Notes under the pieces: model-generated | The model's database searches: none | What the model was told of the DNA's origin: nothing | Seen by the model: only the letters and a program-made list of their open reading frames with translations | Position numbers and translations under genes: made by a program | Part shown: one piece after another, positions 14,301 to 25,200 of the stretch | How the letters are laid out: every line of letters starts with the position of its first letter | How positions within the stretch are numbered: the stretch's first letter is position 1 | DNA from: Struthio camelus | Taxonomy: Eukaryota > Chordata > Aves > Struthioniformes > Struthionidae | DNA: 64,000 nucleotides | Direction: 5' to 3' | Assembly: GCF_040807025.1 (NCBI RefSeq) | Contig: NC_090944.1 | Coordinates: forward strand, 110,050,238-110,114,237

Positions 14301-17300
14301 TTTAAAGAAAATAATCTCATTGAACAAGCTGAGCAAGAGGTACCAATTATTACGAATTGTCACACTACACGTTTACTTGCTAAAAGCAAGGTAAGATTTT
14401 TCAGTCTTTTCGCTGTTCCCTTTATTCTTCCTTTCCTCCTCTCCATTTAAAGAAAATGCATTTGGCAGGGAATAGAGGTTAAAAAAAATGTAAAGAGCAG
14501 TTAGTGCTATAGTTACTAAACAGTGGGTGTTTTCTTCAGTGCTATAGAAAAGAACAAGTCGTGATAAGATTTTTTTTTTTTTTTAATTAACCTGGGTGTG
14601 TTAGAAGAGGTAACAGTACATGATGAGTCAAGAATCTTTGTATAATAGAACTTGGATGGATGGTATCATATTCTGTAAGATAAAAAAGGATGCTAGTTCT
14701 TGAAAAGAACACCCCCCAACTGTCTACACAGTATAAATCAAGAAAGGAAAGTTTTAACAGCCTGGGTATAAAAAAAAATGGAGATGTTAATAAAGAGTTT
14801 GTGCTGCAGTAAGTGGTAAACTATTTTGTTAATAATAGATACTCCTGGTGTTAAAGGGGGAAGGAAGACTTGGGTGCTTTGATAGTTTAAAAACACCTCA
14901 GGTGTTGCACTTAAATGAATTTTATACTCTGCATCCATAAACCTACACAGCGGAGGTTCAGTTTCTTGCTTTATTTTTCAAGAGTGCTTTGTACAAGCTA
15001 AGTGAAAAAAATTACTGTAATCAAAAAAAAAACATTTTAAAATAAATAATTGAAGTTTTCATTGCCATGTGTCATTGAGATTTCTGAAATATCCTTTATT
15101 GTAAAATACTCCTTCATTTCCAGGATGAAACTTTGGTGCCAATTACAGTTTTTCATAATATAAATTCTAAAGAGCTACACAGGAAACCACTTCTAGTTCA
15201 TGTATATGGAGCTTATGGCATAGATTTGAACATGAGCTTTAAAGAAGAGAAGCTGATGTTAATTGAAGAGGATTGGATATTAGCATATTGCCATGTTAGG
15301 TAAGTCAAATACAAAGTGAAATTAAGATTTTTTTTTTAGTATTATGGGATACAGACATTTCTTGATATGAAAATGAACAGGTACATAAATATTTTTTAGA
15401 TGTAGCTGTACCTGATCCTTTATGCTGTTCATTTCCATCCATTTCTAGAACGGTTAAGTAGTTTTAACAATAATTAAATTTTCCTAAGGAAAAAAATTAT
15501 ACTTAGAATAATACATATTGCGTTCAGGTTTCTTAAGTCAAGAGGATAGTTGTATTTACCTTTCAATCTTAAGATACCTCTGAACTACTCATTTCATCTT
15601 GTCCTTGCTCAAAAAATTGTTGAGAGCATGCTCAAACTGCAGTGTTGTGCTGCTACCGCCCTTTTTTTCCTGGAGCATTGTGTACTAGCCTTCAACCTGC
15701 CTTCTGAAAAGCATTTGCCTTTCTGCAACAGTAACTAAGTGTTTAACCTGCATCTTTTGTTCTTTTATTGGCCAAATCTTGTTTCCTGTTTAGCTACAAA
15801 CTTGCTAGTTTTAGAAAACTACTATGTACAATAGGCTTCACATTTTCATTGAGATAATAGTAGATAAAGAAGATAACAAAAGACTCATTTTAGCAAGGGG
15901 AAGATGGGGGGGAACCAACAACTGTTTGAAATACCACTTTCAAAACAAATTCAGCATACAAATATATTCACAGTCTGATAATGCAGTGGCAAGCATTGTG
16001 TGGTTCTTACTCCCACCACTGTGTCTTTTGACGTAAGTGGATCCTATTTATGTTACAGTGGCAGTACCAAAGAGGAAGAGTACCAAAGAGGCAAATTAAT
16101 CAGTTAATTCATTTTAAACTTGAAACCTGAATAAGGAAACTCTAGCTAGCGTAAAACCAAAATTGCAACTGTGTGAAAAGGAACACAAATTTCATTGTAA
16201 AAGTCTGTAAATATTACAACCTGTAATGTTTCATCTAGTATTCAAAATTGACAACTAGGGAAAAAAAAAAAGAAATTGACCAATTGACTATATAATATAA
16301 AGCCGCACAAAAAGCAAATCCTGAGCGTTTCAGGGAGGAGCTGAGAAATGATACTCTCAATGATTTTAATGACAGTTAGTGATATAAGAAAGGAAGTAAC
16401 ACTTCCTGAAGTGCTTCTTTACCTATGAATTCCAGGATATGAGCACAAAGGGATGGATGATGCATGTAGTGCCTTTATGCTGTTTGGATTTGCACCAGTC
16501 ATCATATAAGGACTTTTTAATTTGCATTTAGTGTATTTATTTCTGCCATAAAGGACAGTAAAGACACAAATAGAGGAAGGAAGAGTTGATTGGGAAGGCA
16601 AACTGTTTTCGCAATTTTGTAGCTGCTGCTGTCCTTCATTATCTGAAGCTTTGCTGTGTAATGTTTTCCAGAGAGACTCCAATTTGAATTGTTTTAAATT
16701 TCAGGGGTGGAGGAGAGCTAGGCCTTAGCTGGCACAAAGATGGATGTCAGCACAATAAACTCAAAGGTCTCCATGACCTTAAGGCTTGCATTATGCTGCT
16801 GCATGAACTAGGATTTTCTCAGCCAAAATATACAGCACTAGTAGCTGCCAGTGCTGGAGGAATTCTTGCAGGAGCCCTGTGCAATACTGATCCAGAACTT
16901 ATCAGAGCCGTGGTCTTACAGGTAAGGTGTTGCTGATCTCTTATAGAAGATGAGGTCAAACTGTATTTTCTGCTTCATTTCACCAGTTTCAGAATTGGAA
17001 ACAATCCAATTCGAAATTCACATTTCTCATTTGTTTGAAAATACCTTGGCTTAGGTATTTGAGGTCTTGTGTCATGTTTGCCAACTTTTTTCTTTTTTCA
17101 AATAACTTTTAAGGCTCCTTTCCTAGATGTTCTAAATACAATGATGAAAACTCATCTCCCACTGACAGTGGAAGAACAGGAAGAATGGGGAAATCCATTA
17201 GCAGATGAAAGAAGTATGACGTATATCAAAAACTATTGTCCTTACCAGAATATTAAGCCACAGGTAAAATTGCCCTTTCTGTGTCAAATACTGCAGTAAT

Positions 17301-20300
17301 AAAAGCATAGCAGTTTATAAGAAAATAATGAGAAGTGAGTAACTGGAATTTTTTATAATTGTATTTTACCCTTTCCATGCTTTAAAAATGCAACACTTAC
17401 TTACAAAAACTGTCTGAACTGCATATGTGTGCTAAAATGAATCATTAATACAAATTATTTCAGTAATAACTTAGCAATATTTGGGGCCTTGATGACTGTT
17501 GAAATTAAGTAAACTCCTTCCCCTAAATGATCAGTTGCTTGCAAAAGCTGTTTTTGTTACAGACAGCCATGAAGTAATGTATTTAACAGATTATTTTATG
17601 GTATAACAAACAATAACAAACATGTTGTAAATCCCAACCTGTAAAATACTTTTCTGCCCTTGTGTGGAAGTTCCATTGTTCTGCTGGGTTTTCCAGACTT
17701 CCTCACAAGAGGAAGGAGGTATTTTTCAGAAAGAAAATACCTTTCAAAGACAGACAATGAAATAGAAAAAGGAGCTATGGCTTTGATACTGTCATCTCAG
17801 AGGAAATTTTACTTTATTTGAAACGATAAGCTAGCTGTGTTACATAGCTTCATTAATAAACAAAATCTTACTATATAAAAACAACTGTTTTGCTATGCGC
17901 ATTAAGATTGCAGAAGTAAATCTTAACTGCTGCTCTGACTGTTTAAGGTGAACCATTCTATGACTATTGCTCCTTTTTTTTTTTTTGGTAAGCTTCAGCA
18001 AGCAGATATGCCTTAGTCCTTTGGAAGTGGAGAGAGGATTCATATTTTCATGCCCCTGTTGCAAGTAGATGATCACCCAATATTAACCTGTCATTTTCAG
18101 ACCAAAATACTCTTATCACTCTAACTGGAAAAAGTAAAATTGGTTTTAAGAGCAGGTAATTATGTAATAGTTATGCTTTAGATAAACCATAACAAGTAGT
18201 ACAATAAGATATATGGAGAAAAATGTGTTTACTCACTTTATGGGAAAAGCGGTTGTCAAGTTTTTTTGTTTTTTTTTTTTTATCTCAGCATTATCCTTCA
18301 GTTTTTATCACAGCTTATGAAAACGATCAACGAATACCACTAACAGGAGTTTTAAGGTATGTTCAGAAACTTAGGAAGGCTGCAAGAGATCATGCCAGCA
18401 GAACAGAAGGGAAAGGTGAGATAAAAATGTTACAGATACATGGAGTTAACTTTAAGTCAGAATATCATTAGTCATATAATTAGACAACACTACAGAGATC
18501 AGCTCCTCCTTAAATGCATTCACTTGTACCATATGATCCAGTATCTAAATCTCTCAAGTAATTTCTGGTATCTGCAAAGATGAGACGTGCAGTCATACTG
18601 ACAAATGGATAAACCTCAGCTTGTAAGATGCACTCTCCAGAGCCTTAAGAGAGATCATCAGTATTGTAGACCTTCTTGAAAATGGTTAAATCAGCATGTG
18701 TTAAACAATAATGACAAACCACAACAGGTTCAGGAAACTCTCTGAGCTGAAAAAAACTGAAGTCAGGGAGATTATCAGTGGGGATCACTCTTCTCTAGGC
18801 TTCACTGTATGGCTACTGTTGGACAGAGCTAGGTGAACCCTTATTGTCTAGTCCAGCTACTGTTCTGGTTAGACTGCAGTTCTCAACAGTACATTGATAA
18901 GGTCTTATTTTTGCTGCTCTACAAAAAGCCCCTTTTCCCAGTTTCCTGAAACTGCAGGTGATAGTCCTAGTTAGAATGATAGCTATGCGAAGGTGTAGAT
19001 GTTTTTATACCTGAGACTTAGTCCCAGACCTGGTGTTGTTTCCAGGAAAAGCTGTCTTCAAGCCCTGTTATTTTGCAGTACCGTCTAATCTAGGGAGAGG
19101 CTTTTACCATCAGGACCAAAATAGCTCTTGGATTAGCTTCTCTAAATTTCATTACGTCCCTTCTCTCCTGGCAGACCAATTGCAAAGGTTGAAAAGGGAT
19201 AGCCGATGCTGCAGTTGTTGCTATCGTTGCTCAGAAAGAGAAAGCACGTTTTTTTTCCAAAGAGGCTCAGAGAAAGAACATACACACTGAACATAAACAT
19301 TTTTCAGATATGTAGTTAACAAATGCAGGTAGTTCATCCAGCAAGCCACCGATTCATTTTCTTTCCAAAGGAATAGCAGAAATTCTGTCAGGACAGAAGG
19401 CAGAATTACGCATCCCTAAAAGCCTCACATCCACGCTTTACCTTTCCTTGTTCGTTCAATGTCTAGTGACCACTAGGTTTGTTGTTTCAGGAAATTGGAT
19501 CCCTAATATCATCTTAGACATCCAGGCAAACAGCAGTCATTGTGAGTCATCTTGGGAGGATTCACTAAATGAGGTATGCCCCCCTTTTTTGCGCACTTCC
19601 ATAACATGTATGGGAGGTTTCCCGGCAATTAATATTTAAGCCTCAGTAGTTCATGCAGTCATTGCATGTATGTTTGCAGCAATTAAAAAAAAAAAAAAAA
19701 CACTGATGGAATTAAGGTTGCTGTTGCTTGTGTATAAATAAGATCCAATGGCAGAGCCAGATTATTGAACCTCACCGTACCTCAAACCTCAAAATAGTTT
19801 TAGACCCCCATTGTAATGTGCTGAGAGCTTTGAATAAAAGGTTTCAAGTTGTGCGAAACATTGTTCTAGCAGGAAAAGTCGTGTACCATACAGTTTTAAG
19901 AGCTTAAAGTTGTCATACTGATTTTTTTCATTTACTTCTTTCTTCCTCATGAGCAAAATAGATATGAGAGGTTTGATCTTTACATTTTGGGATCTGAACT
20001 TAGGATTCAATGTTTCACATTTTCTACAAATGTGTATGCTAAAAGACAACATACTGCCTTAGCCTGCCTTATTACCGATGTCTCAGAGTATCATAGTTGG
20101 GCACAGATCTTGTTTATTACTGTTAATTTTTACAGTTCCCAATAAGTGTCAGGTATTGCAGCTTTCCCCCAAATTAAATCTTTAGGGAAAAGCTTTGTTT
20201 TGTTTAAGGGCAAGATGCTGCTTAGAATCAATATGGGAAAGGAAGATGAGAATAGCTGCAGAAGAACCTGAGGTTTTATGGCATAAAGAGTTTTATTGTT

Positions 20301-20376
20301 TTGTAATAAAACATTTTCATTGTTTTAGGTTGCAAGACACCTTGCTTTTCTGAACAAAGAACTTGATAAAGAATAA
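2179..20376 (+). CDS. PREPL: PREPL, prolyl endopeptidase-like (5'-incomplete, 13 exons)
   Basis: This is a serine hydrolase of the prolyl oligopeptidase family (S9A), cytosolic and linked to vesicle and membrane trafficking. The exons are 2179-2376, 2943-3009, 3881-4087, 7494-7617, 10642-10858, 12542-12727, 14187-14390, 15124-15299, 16705-16921, 17114-17263, 18289-18415, 19491-19573 and 20329-20376. Every junction has AG/GT borders and the phases fit, giving 667 codons to the stop. The first roughly 400 codons match the beta-propeller half and the rest the alpha/beta-hydrolase half. The catalytic residues are Ser (AASAGG, 16850-16852), Asp (ENDQR, 18325-18327) and His (SSHC, 19538-19540). No initiator exon was recognised upstream. 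The internal Met at 2305 aligns roughly with the start of the known short human form and would give about 625 residues. The C-terminus is shorter than the human one I recall. The gene converges with SLC3A1. Confidence 0.95.
2943..3009 (+). CDS. PREPL: PREPL exon b (start of beta-propeller)
   Basis: This short 67-base exon encodes [14 protein letters not shown] and onward, matching the human VKHGGFVYYQEGC segment. It begins in phase 0 and ends one base into a codon that is completed by exon c. Confidence 0.9.
3881..4087 (+). CDS. PREPL: PREPL exon c (beta-propeller)
   Basis: It encodes the [20 protein letters not shown] region followed by TCVIMKL and PNVFSF, colinear with human PREPL. The acceptor is TTTTATGCAG and the donor GTAAGT. 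It ends with one base of a Glu codon finished in exon d. Confidence 0.93.
4088..7493 (+). other. PREPL intron, no other gene seen
   Basis: Only the hairpin at 4591-4620 stands out. The stretch from about 5500 to 6600 is less AT-rich than its surroundings and has short open frames in several phases, but none matches a family I know and none shows exon borders. Confidence 0.5.
4591..4620. repeat. Perfect 13-bp inverted repeat (hairpin) in PREPL intron
   Basis: The arms CATTGAAATCAGT (4591-4603) and ACTGATTTCAATG (4608-4620) are exactly complementary around a TAGG loop. The hairpin lies in the 3.4 kb intron between exons c and d. It could be a relic of an old palindromic DNA transposon or a chance structure. 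Confidence 0.8.
7494..7617 (+). CDS. PREPL: PREPL exon d (beta-propeller)
   Basis: The acceptor is TTTTTTCCAG and the donor GTAATA. It encodes [18 protein letters not shown] and YTEQDA, matching the human [20 protein letters not shown] and YTEKDP segments. The human acidic DEEDED insert is shortened here. Confidence 0.92.
8900..8920. repeat. (CAA)n microsatellite
   Basis: Seven AAC units lie in the intron between PREPL exons d and e. Confidence 0.9.
10642..10858 (+). CDS. PREPL: PREPL exon e (beta-propeller)
   Basis: It encodes the [19 protein letters not shown] and [16 protein letters not shown] segments, close to human PREPL. The preceding tract is T-rich and the acceptor is TTGCAG. It ends in phase 0 before GTAATC. 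Confidence 0.95.
11637..11660. repeat. Poly(T) run of 24
   Basis: This is an uninterrupted T24 in the intron between PREPL exons e and f. It could be the tail of a minus-strand retroposed copy, but no element is recognisable beside it. Confidence 0.9.
12542..12727 (+). CDS. PREPL: PREPL exon f (beta-propeller)
   Basis: The exon is 62 whole codons in phase 0. It encodes [26 protein letters not shown] and [16 protein letters not shown], colinear with the human LMRTAA, MNWDLFFTMKRNTKVIDLD and HCVLFLKHSNLLYVNV segments. Confidence 0.94.
14187..14390 (+). CDS. PREPL: PREPL exon g (propeller to hydrolase junction)
   Basis: The exon is 68 whole codons in phase 0. [12 protein letters not shown] and [17 protein letters not shown] match human PREPL at the end of the propeller. 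The end reads LLAKSK before the donor GTAAGA. Confidence 0.94.
15124..15299 (+). CDS. PREPL: PREPL exon h (start of alpha/beta-hydrolase domain)
   Basis: It encodes [12 protein letters not shown], then [12 protein letters not shown], the first core strand of the S9 hydrolase fold, then [10 protein letters not shown]. It ends two bases into the Arg codon, which exon i completes as RGGGE. Confidence 0.96.
16705..16921 (+). CDS. PREPL: PREPL exon i (nucleophile serine exon)
   Basis: It encodes the S9 signature [11 protein letters not shown] and the nucleophile elbow [12 protein letters not shown], with the active serine at 16850-16852. It ends LIRAVVLQ in phase 0. Confidence 0.96.
17114..17263 (+). 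CDS. PREPL: PREPL exon j
   Basis: The exon is 50 whole codons. [17 protein letters not shown] and [10 protein letters not shown] are almost identical to the human segment. The acceptor is CTTTTAAG, weaker than the other PREPL acceptors. Confidence 0.95.
18289..18415 (+). CDS. PREPL: PREPL exon k (catalytic aspartate exon)
   Basis: It encodes [18 protein letters not shown]. The Asp of ENDQR at 18325-18327 is the charge-relay aspartate. A long T tract precedes the acceptor ATCTCAG. The donor is GTGAGA. Confidence 0.95.
18640..18870 (+). mobile_element. Old CR1-type LINE 3' tail
   Basis: The segment TATGGCTACTGTTGGACAGA, then AGGTGAACCCTTATTGTCTA and TGTTCTGG, follows the 3' tail of ancient amniote CR1 elements (TGGCCACTGTTGGAGACAGG, TAGATGGACC, TTGGTCTGACCCAGTATGGC). 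It is diverged and the 5' boundary is uncertain. It sits in the intron between PREPL exons k and l, on the gene's sense strand. Confidence 0.6.
19491..19573 (+). CDS. PREPL: PREPL exon l (catalytic histidine exon)
   Basis: It encodes [18 protein letters not shown]. The His at 19538-19540 aligns with the charge-relay histidine. The glycine pair usually just before it (GGNH in human) is replaced by NSSH. Confidence 0.93.
20329..20376 (+). CDS. PREPL: PREPL terminal coding exon
   Basis: The acceptor is TGTTTTAG. It encodes 15 codons, [15 protein letters not shown], then TAA at 20374-20376. This aligns with the ITAQIKFLYEELGLD region of human PREPL, but the human tail of roughly 15 more residues is absent. 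Confidence 0.85.
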   Translation, partial: VARHLAFLNKELDKE

Positions 20377-21340
20377 GGTGGAGAAGTATGCTATCCACAA
20401 CATTACATCACGTCAAATCCTGCAAATAGGTGATATACACAGTGACCACCTGAAAAGCTTCAGGTCAGATTTGTATTTATAGGTAGAGTGAAAACCTCTT
20501 CTCTTCTCTTGGATCCCTGCTTTCTGGGCATAAGCAGACCAGAAATTCAAAGACAAAAAGTTGTGCGTGGCATTAGCTTACAAACATACAAACTATGTGT
20601 TACATTTCTCCTGCCAGGTAGTACAGAAGTAGCCTCCTGCATTAACCAATTAGTTCAGGGCAGTTGTGTTCATCGAAGCAAGTAGTGCAGCACAATACAA
20701 GCAGAACTTTAGTGCAAAACAGTTGGTGCTGAAAACCAAAGATGTGAAGAGATGCACTTTGTACCGGCAGCCATTCCGGTCTAAGATCTCTATTCCAAGA
20801 CAGAATTTTACACAAGGCAGTAAAACTGATTCATAGCTCAGTGACCTCTAAGCAAGGCAATCTTGTACAAAACAGCTACGCGTTGTTTATTAAGATAGAT
20901 GCATAGTGCACACCTAGTACCAACAATTGGTACAAACTTCAGTGGTGGAAAACATTATGTGGCCGTAAGGTCCTCAAACCAAAACAGATTGCACCAAATC
21001 AAACCCCTGTCCTTCTTTTGTATCACATTAAGCCGCTACTGAAGATGCACCAAATGTGATTCAAAACACACGAACAAGTGGGACAGTCAGCAGAGTTGTT
21101 GCTTACTCTGAACCACAACTGATATATACACACACCTTACCTCCACCCTTCTTTGGGTAGAAAAATAAAAAATGAGAATGCAAACATATTCTATCGCAGT
21201 ATAGGAGAGGAGGAAAGATCCATTGGAAATTCAGTTTTGAGAGCAGAGTTAGACGTCCTTAGCCAGTTTTTGTTCTTTTTCGTACTAACTTGGAGGATAA
21301 CTCTTCTAGCAGCTCTAAATAAACCATCAGCACTTTCACA
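20377..21340 (+). other. PREPL: Probable PREPL 3' UTR
   Basis: This is non-coding sequence following the stop. Candidate AATAAA signals lie at 21164-21169 and 21318-21323. Which is used cannot be told from sequence, so the right end is approximate. Confidence 0.5.
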
Positions 21341-21644
21341 TATTAGTCTTACTTGCTATTTTAACAAATCCAGGACCACCCCTTTGTAAAACTCATGTTA
21401 AAGCTAAAACAAAATATAAAAAGCAACTACAAAAAAAGAATTAACTACCAGGAACTGTAAGGGGCAGCACCTAGGAAGGAACTGTTTTCTTGCCCTCACA
21501 CAAAAACATACTTAAACAGGCTGCTCTATTAGGACTGGCTTGCTTTTCTTCTCCACCGTCTCTATGGGAGATGCTAAACTGTGATCTTTGTTCATACCAT
21601 ACTTTTTCATCATCAACACAGATGCAAGACAATTAGGTATCAAA

Positions 21645-21666
21645 TTTATTTTCTAGGCTATTTATT
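21645..21666 (-). terminator. SLC3A1: SLC3A1 poly(A) signals
   Basis: On the minus strand AATAAA occurs at 21661-21666 and 21645-21650, about 105-125 bases after the SLC3A1 stop. This implies a very short 3' UTR that ends just past the PREPL transcript end. Confidence 0.6.
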
Positions 21667-21769
21667 TTACACACAAAGGAAGTTTGAAAAGCCACTGAAA
21701 ATTTTAACATTCCCCTGAAACCAACATTTTCTAAATTAATATGAGAGCTTGGTTATTCTACTCTTGCAC

Positions 21770-22210
21770 TTAACAGTTCACGTAGAGTAAATTGAAGGCA
21801 CTGGAATAACAAGCTTTCTCTGCCACAAAACAATTTTCTTGAAAAGCTTCCATAGTATGAACAGGCTTTTCTGTTTTATATTCAAGGACCAGGCCTTCTC
21901 CCATTTCGGTTTTAATTATTTTGGTATTGACAGCTTTACCAGCATTGCTAAAATTAGTACTTAGTCTTATAAAAGCTTCAGATGGGAGGTTAGGAACTAT
22001 AGCTTTCAGGTCTATTGTTGATTCCTGTCCAAAATTGAGAACCATCATAAAGACTCTGTCTAACCCATCTAATTCCCTCACATACACAAAAACATTACTG
22101 TCATTCCAGATGTAGCACATCCACCCCCGATGAATGGGTAGTTCATTGTTGCGAAGTGAAGTTAGCTCTCTATACAAATTCAGGCTTGAGTTCAACCAAG
22201 TCTTCTGAAT
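21770..22210 (-). CDS. SLC3A1: SLC3A1 exon 10 (C-terminal domain)
   Basis: The acceptor is TTGCAG. It encodes [40 protein letters not shown], and the cysteine-bearing tail [11 protein letters not shown]...NLLYVNC, then TAA at 21770-21772. The beta-sandwich domain C and disulfide loop needed for transporter maturation are kept. Confidence 0.96.
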   Translation of the reverse strand: MQKTWLNSSLNLYRELTSLRNNELPIHRGWMCYIWNDSNVFVYVRELDGLDRVFMMVLNFGQESTIDLKAIVPNLPSEAFIRLSTNFSNAGKAVNTKIIKTEMGEGLVLEYKTEKPVHTMEAFQENCFVAEKACYSSAFNLLYVNC

Positions 22211-25200
22211 CTGCAACAAAATCATCACAGCATCAACAGGTCATTTCTTTCCACTGGATACAGAAAACACCATCCACACAGTCTGTTTAGAACACACCTA
22301 CTAGAATTCACTTTTGACAACTACATCTCTTCAACTTTGTCTGCTAATTCCATTGAAAAAGTGTTTGTGCTCATGCTCTGCCTTGGGGTTTGGGTAGCGA
22401 CAGAGACACAGAGGTAAGGCAGGACAGAATTTCACTGACACTGCTTTTCCCCCCAAGGTGTCCCTTAGAGTATTGTTTATTTGGCAGAAAGCCACAGTGC
22501 TCCCAAAGACTTGATATTGAACCTTTCTCTCTGAGTCTGATCTGCTGAAGTCACAGGATTTACTTCAGATGTCTGTCTCTGGGTCTGATCAGCACTGTAG
22601 GTCAGTAAAGCGTGTTTGATCCACTACTCAATTGCCTTGAAAGCTTTTTTTTATTATTTTCTTATGTTAGAGATGGTCTGTGTTAGTTTCTTGATGCAAG
22701 GACAGTGCTTTCTATACTATTATAAATGAAAAAAAGACCAAATTTCAATGTAATATTAAAATCATTAAAAGGTTGTTAAAGAACCAAATTGCATCTACAT
22801 CTACAACATAATTACAGTTGTTTTGCTTAAATGAATGCAGATGAAGTAGACTCTTTGCTGCAAGGATTTCCTTTTCTAATAAAATTTGTTCGGATCCAGT
22901 GCCTTTTTATTGCCCTCCTTTGGGTTTGTTTTTATTAGCTACACTGCCAATTCCCACTAGGTAAAAGAAATCAGAGCAAAATAGATCCTTTTTTTTTTTT
23001 AAATACGTTAAGTCCATTAGTTTGTCACACACATAAATACCTACTTCAACATTTACACTTTGATAGTCAGGGTTAACACCCAACCAGCTACTGTTGCCTT
23101 CAGTAAAGCCAGCATTAAGTTTGCCATCCCACTGCATGGGGGATTTTTCTGGAAAGGTCACCTAGAAAATAAATAAATAAATAAAGTGATGTTAGAGCCA
23201 TTATCAAAAAGTTACTTAATTTGATTAGTGTATTGAAAACTTATCCATTAAACGGAATGTTCTCAAATTTTCCACACTATCACCACCCATATCAAGGAGT
23301 ATGTAATCCTGCTCCAAATCTAAAGAGATGGTGATAAAACAAGAGTAGAGCCAGTCACTGAAATGGGAGAGAATGGACAGTTAAGGTCTAGCATCACTAG
23401 CTAAATTGTTGAATTCCCAAAAGAATCTACTAGCGCTGCAGCCTCTTGCCAGAAATGGTTGGATAAAAGTTTACTGATGACAGCTATGATATGCTAACAA
23501 GTACGTAGACACGCAGTTAAGTGAAAATATGAGGCAATGAATCCTAGGGAGAGATGCCGTTAACATAACAATGAACAATTAGTGCACACTATTCAGCGTC
23601 TGTTCTTTTGTAACCATTACGCTTTTCACTCTAGATACTCTTCAGGCTTATATTTGCAGGCGGTACAATTTGGACAGCATCATTTATGTTAGAAAGATAT
23701 AGGAAATTTTACAACTGTAGGGAAGTGCAAGAACTATTGAAAAACAGTTTTTAGCTGGTTAAGAAGTGTCAGTGTAAGAAGTCTGAAGTTCTCATATTGA
23801 ACAGTTCAGAAAAATTCTGAAAAAAGCTTCCTCATTTTCATTGAAGAGCTTGCCAAAAGATTTGACACTTATGAATTTAATGATATAAGAGGGCATAAAA
23901 TATTTTGCACATACTTTGACTGTTTATTTTCCATGAAAACTGTTTTTTGTATAAAGGGCACTTTCCAATAGAATCTGTCAGAACAGCAGCTTAACAAAAG
24001 AAGTTGTCACTTTGCTTTGTGACAATATAAATAATGGGTTTCTCCTTTTAGCATGTTCTGAAAAGCAGAAAAATAATAAATGCTAAGTTTTCAACACTGG
24101 TAACACTCCCTTTCATCTTTACCTCTTTTAGTTTTTCTTGAAGGGTTTCAAATGCTGGGGCTATAAACTATACTCTGAGCAAACACTCTCCATCTTTTTA
24201 AGACACCTATTAATCAGGGATTCTTCCTCTCCAGATTGAATAAGGAGTGGTTTTGCTTAGTTATAAAGCCCTGAACCGCAGCGTAGCCACTAAAAGAGAA
24301 AACCCGGGGGGGGCCAAGCCACAGGGTAAGTCACTTTCTGAATCAGAGTCCCATTCTGTCAGTAGTAATCAGCAGTAATAAGAAAATGTGGGAGATGTTT
24401 TGACCAAGGTGTTTCTCTGAGAAAGAGATGCAGTTTTCCTAAAGCAGGGAATCATTTCATCACATCTGAATGAGATGAACCTGGAGGTGATACTGCACTT
24501 CTGCAAGTGCATCTTTCCCTTTGGTACCAGACTAGCTGATGCTGTTGGTAACATGATCAGAGGCTGCCTCATTCCGTAACAGCAGCTTTCCACAGTGAAA
24601 ACAGAACCCATCATCAGACCATGTTCTCGTGCTCTTAAACACAGTTATAAGAGGCAGAGGTGAGCTCTTCCCTTTCAGGCCTGACCTTTTCCAGTCATGC
24701 CAGTAATCCTTTGCCAAAGGGAGAAAACAGTGGTCAGATAGATAGGGTCACAGAGGAGACAAGAAACAATAGGGGTGGCGAACACCAAAATGAAGTTTCG
24801 CAGGTCAGCGCAGTGCAAGAGGCACAGCCACTTTGTTTTCATCCCTTGACTTTGAATGAACTTAATTCTGAATACTTCTATTAAGTAGAAAATACAAACA
24901 TCCTGCTCTGTGTTACAAGTAACTGATCAAATGAGTTAGGCACCTGGCTCCCAGGCTCAGGTACCTAGCTAGACCTTTTATAGAAAGGGTTCTAAAAGGC
25001 AAGTCAAAAAACCCTGCACGACAAGCAAAAGCCACTTAGGCTAGCCACCAGGACATGCTAAGCAGTGGCTTGTCCTTACACCCATCCCTTTCTGGAGAGC
25101 TCTTCAGAACTTGGGCACCTTATAAAGGGCTGTGGCTTAGGCAGGGGCCTTTGCAAAGTCAGAGCTGAGCAGTCTCCTGGAGTCAGCGGCTGTAGCTATG

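Larger units (their letters stand above)
7618..16704 (+). other. PREPL introns between exons d and i
   Basis: The non-exonic parts are AT-rich, with homopolymer runs and a short CAA repeat. No RNA gene, mobile element or other coding exon was recognised. Confidence 0.45.
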
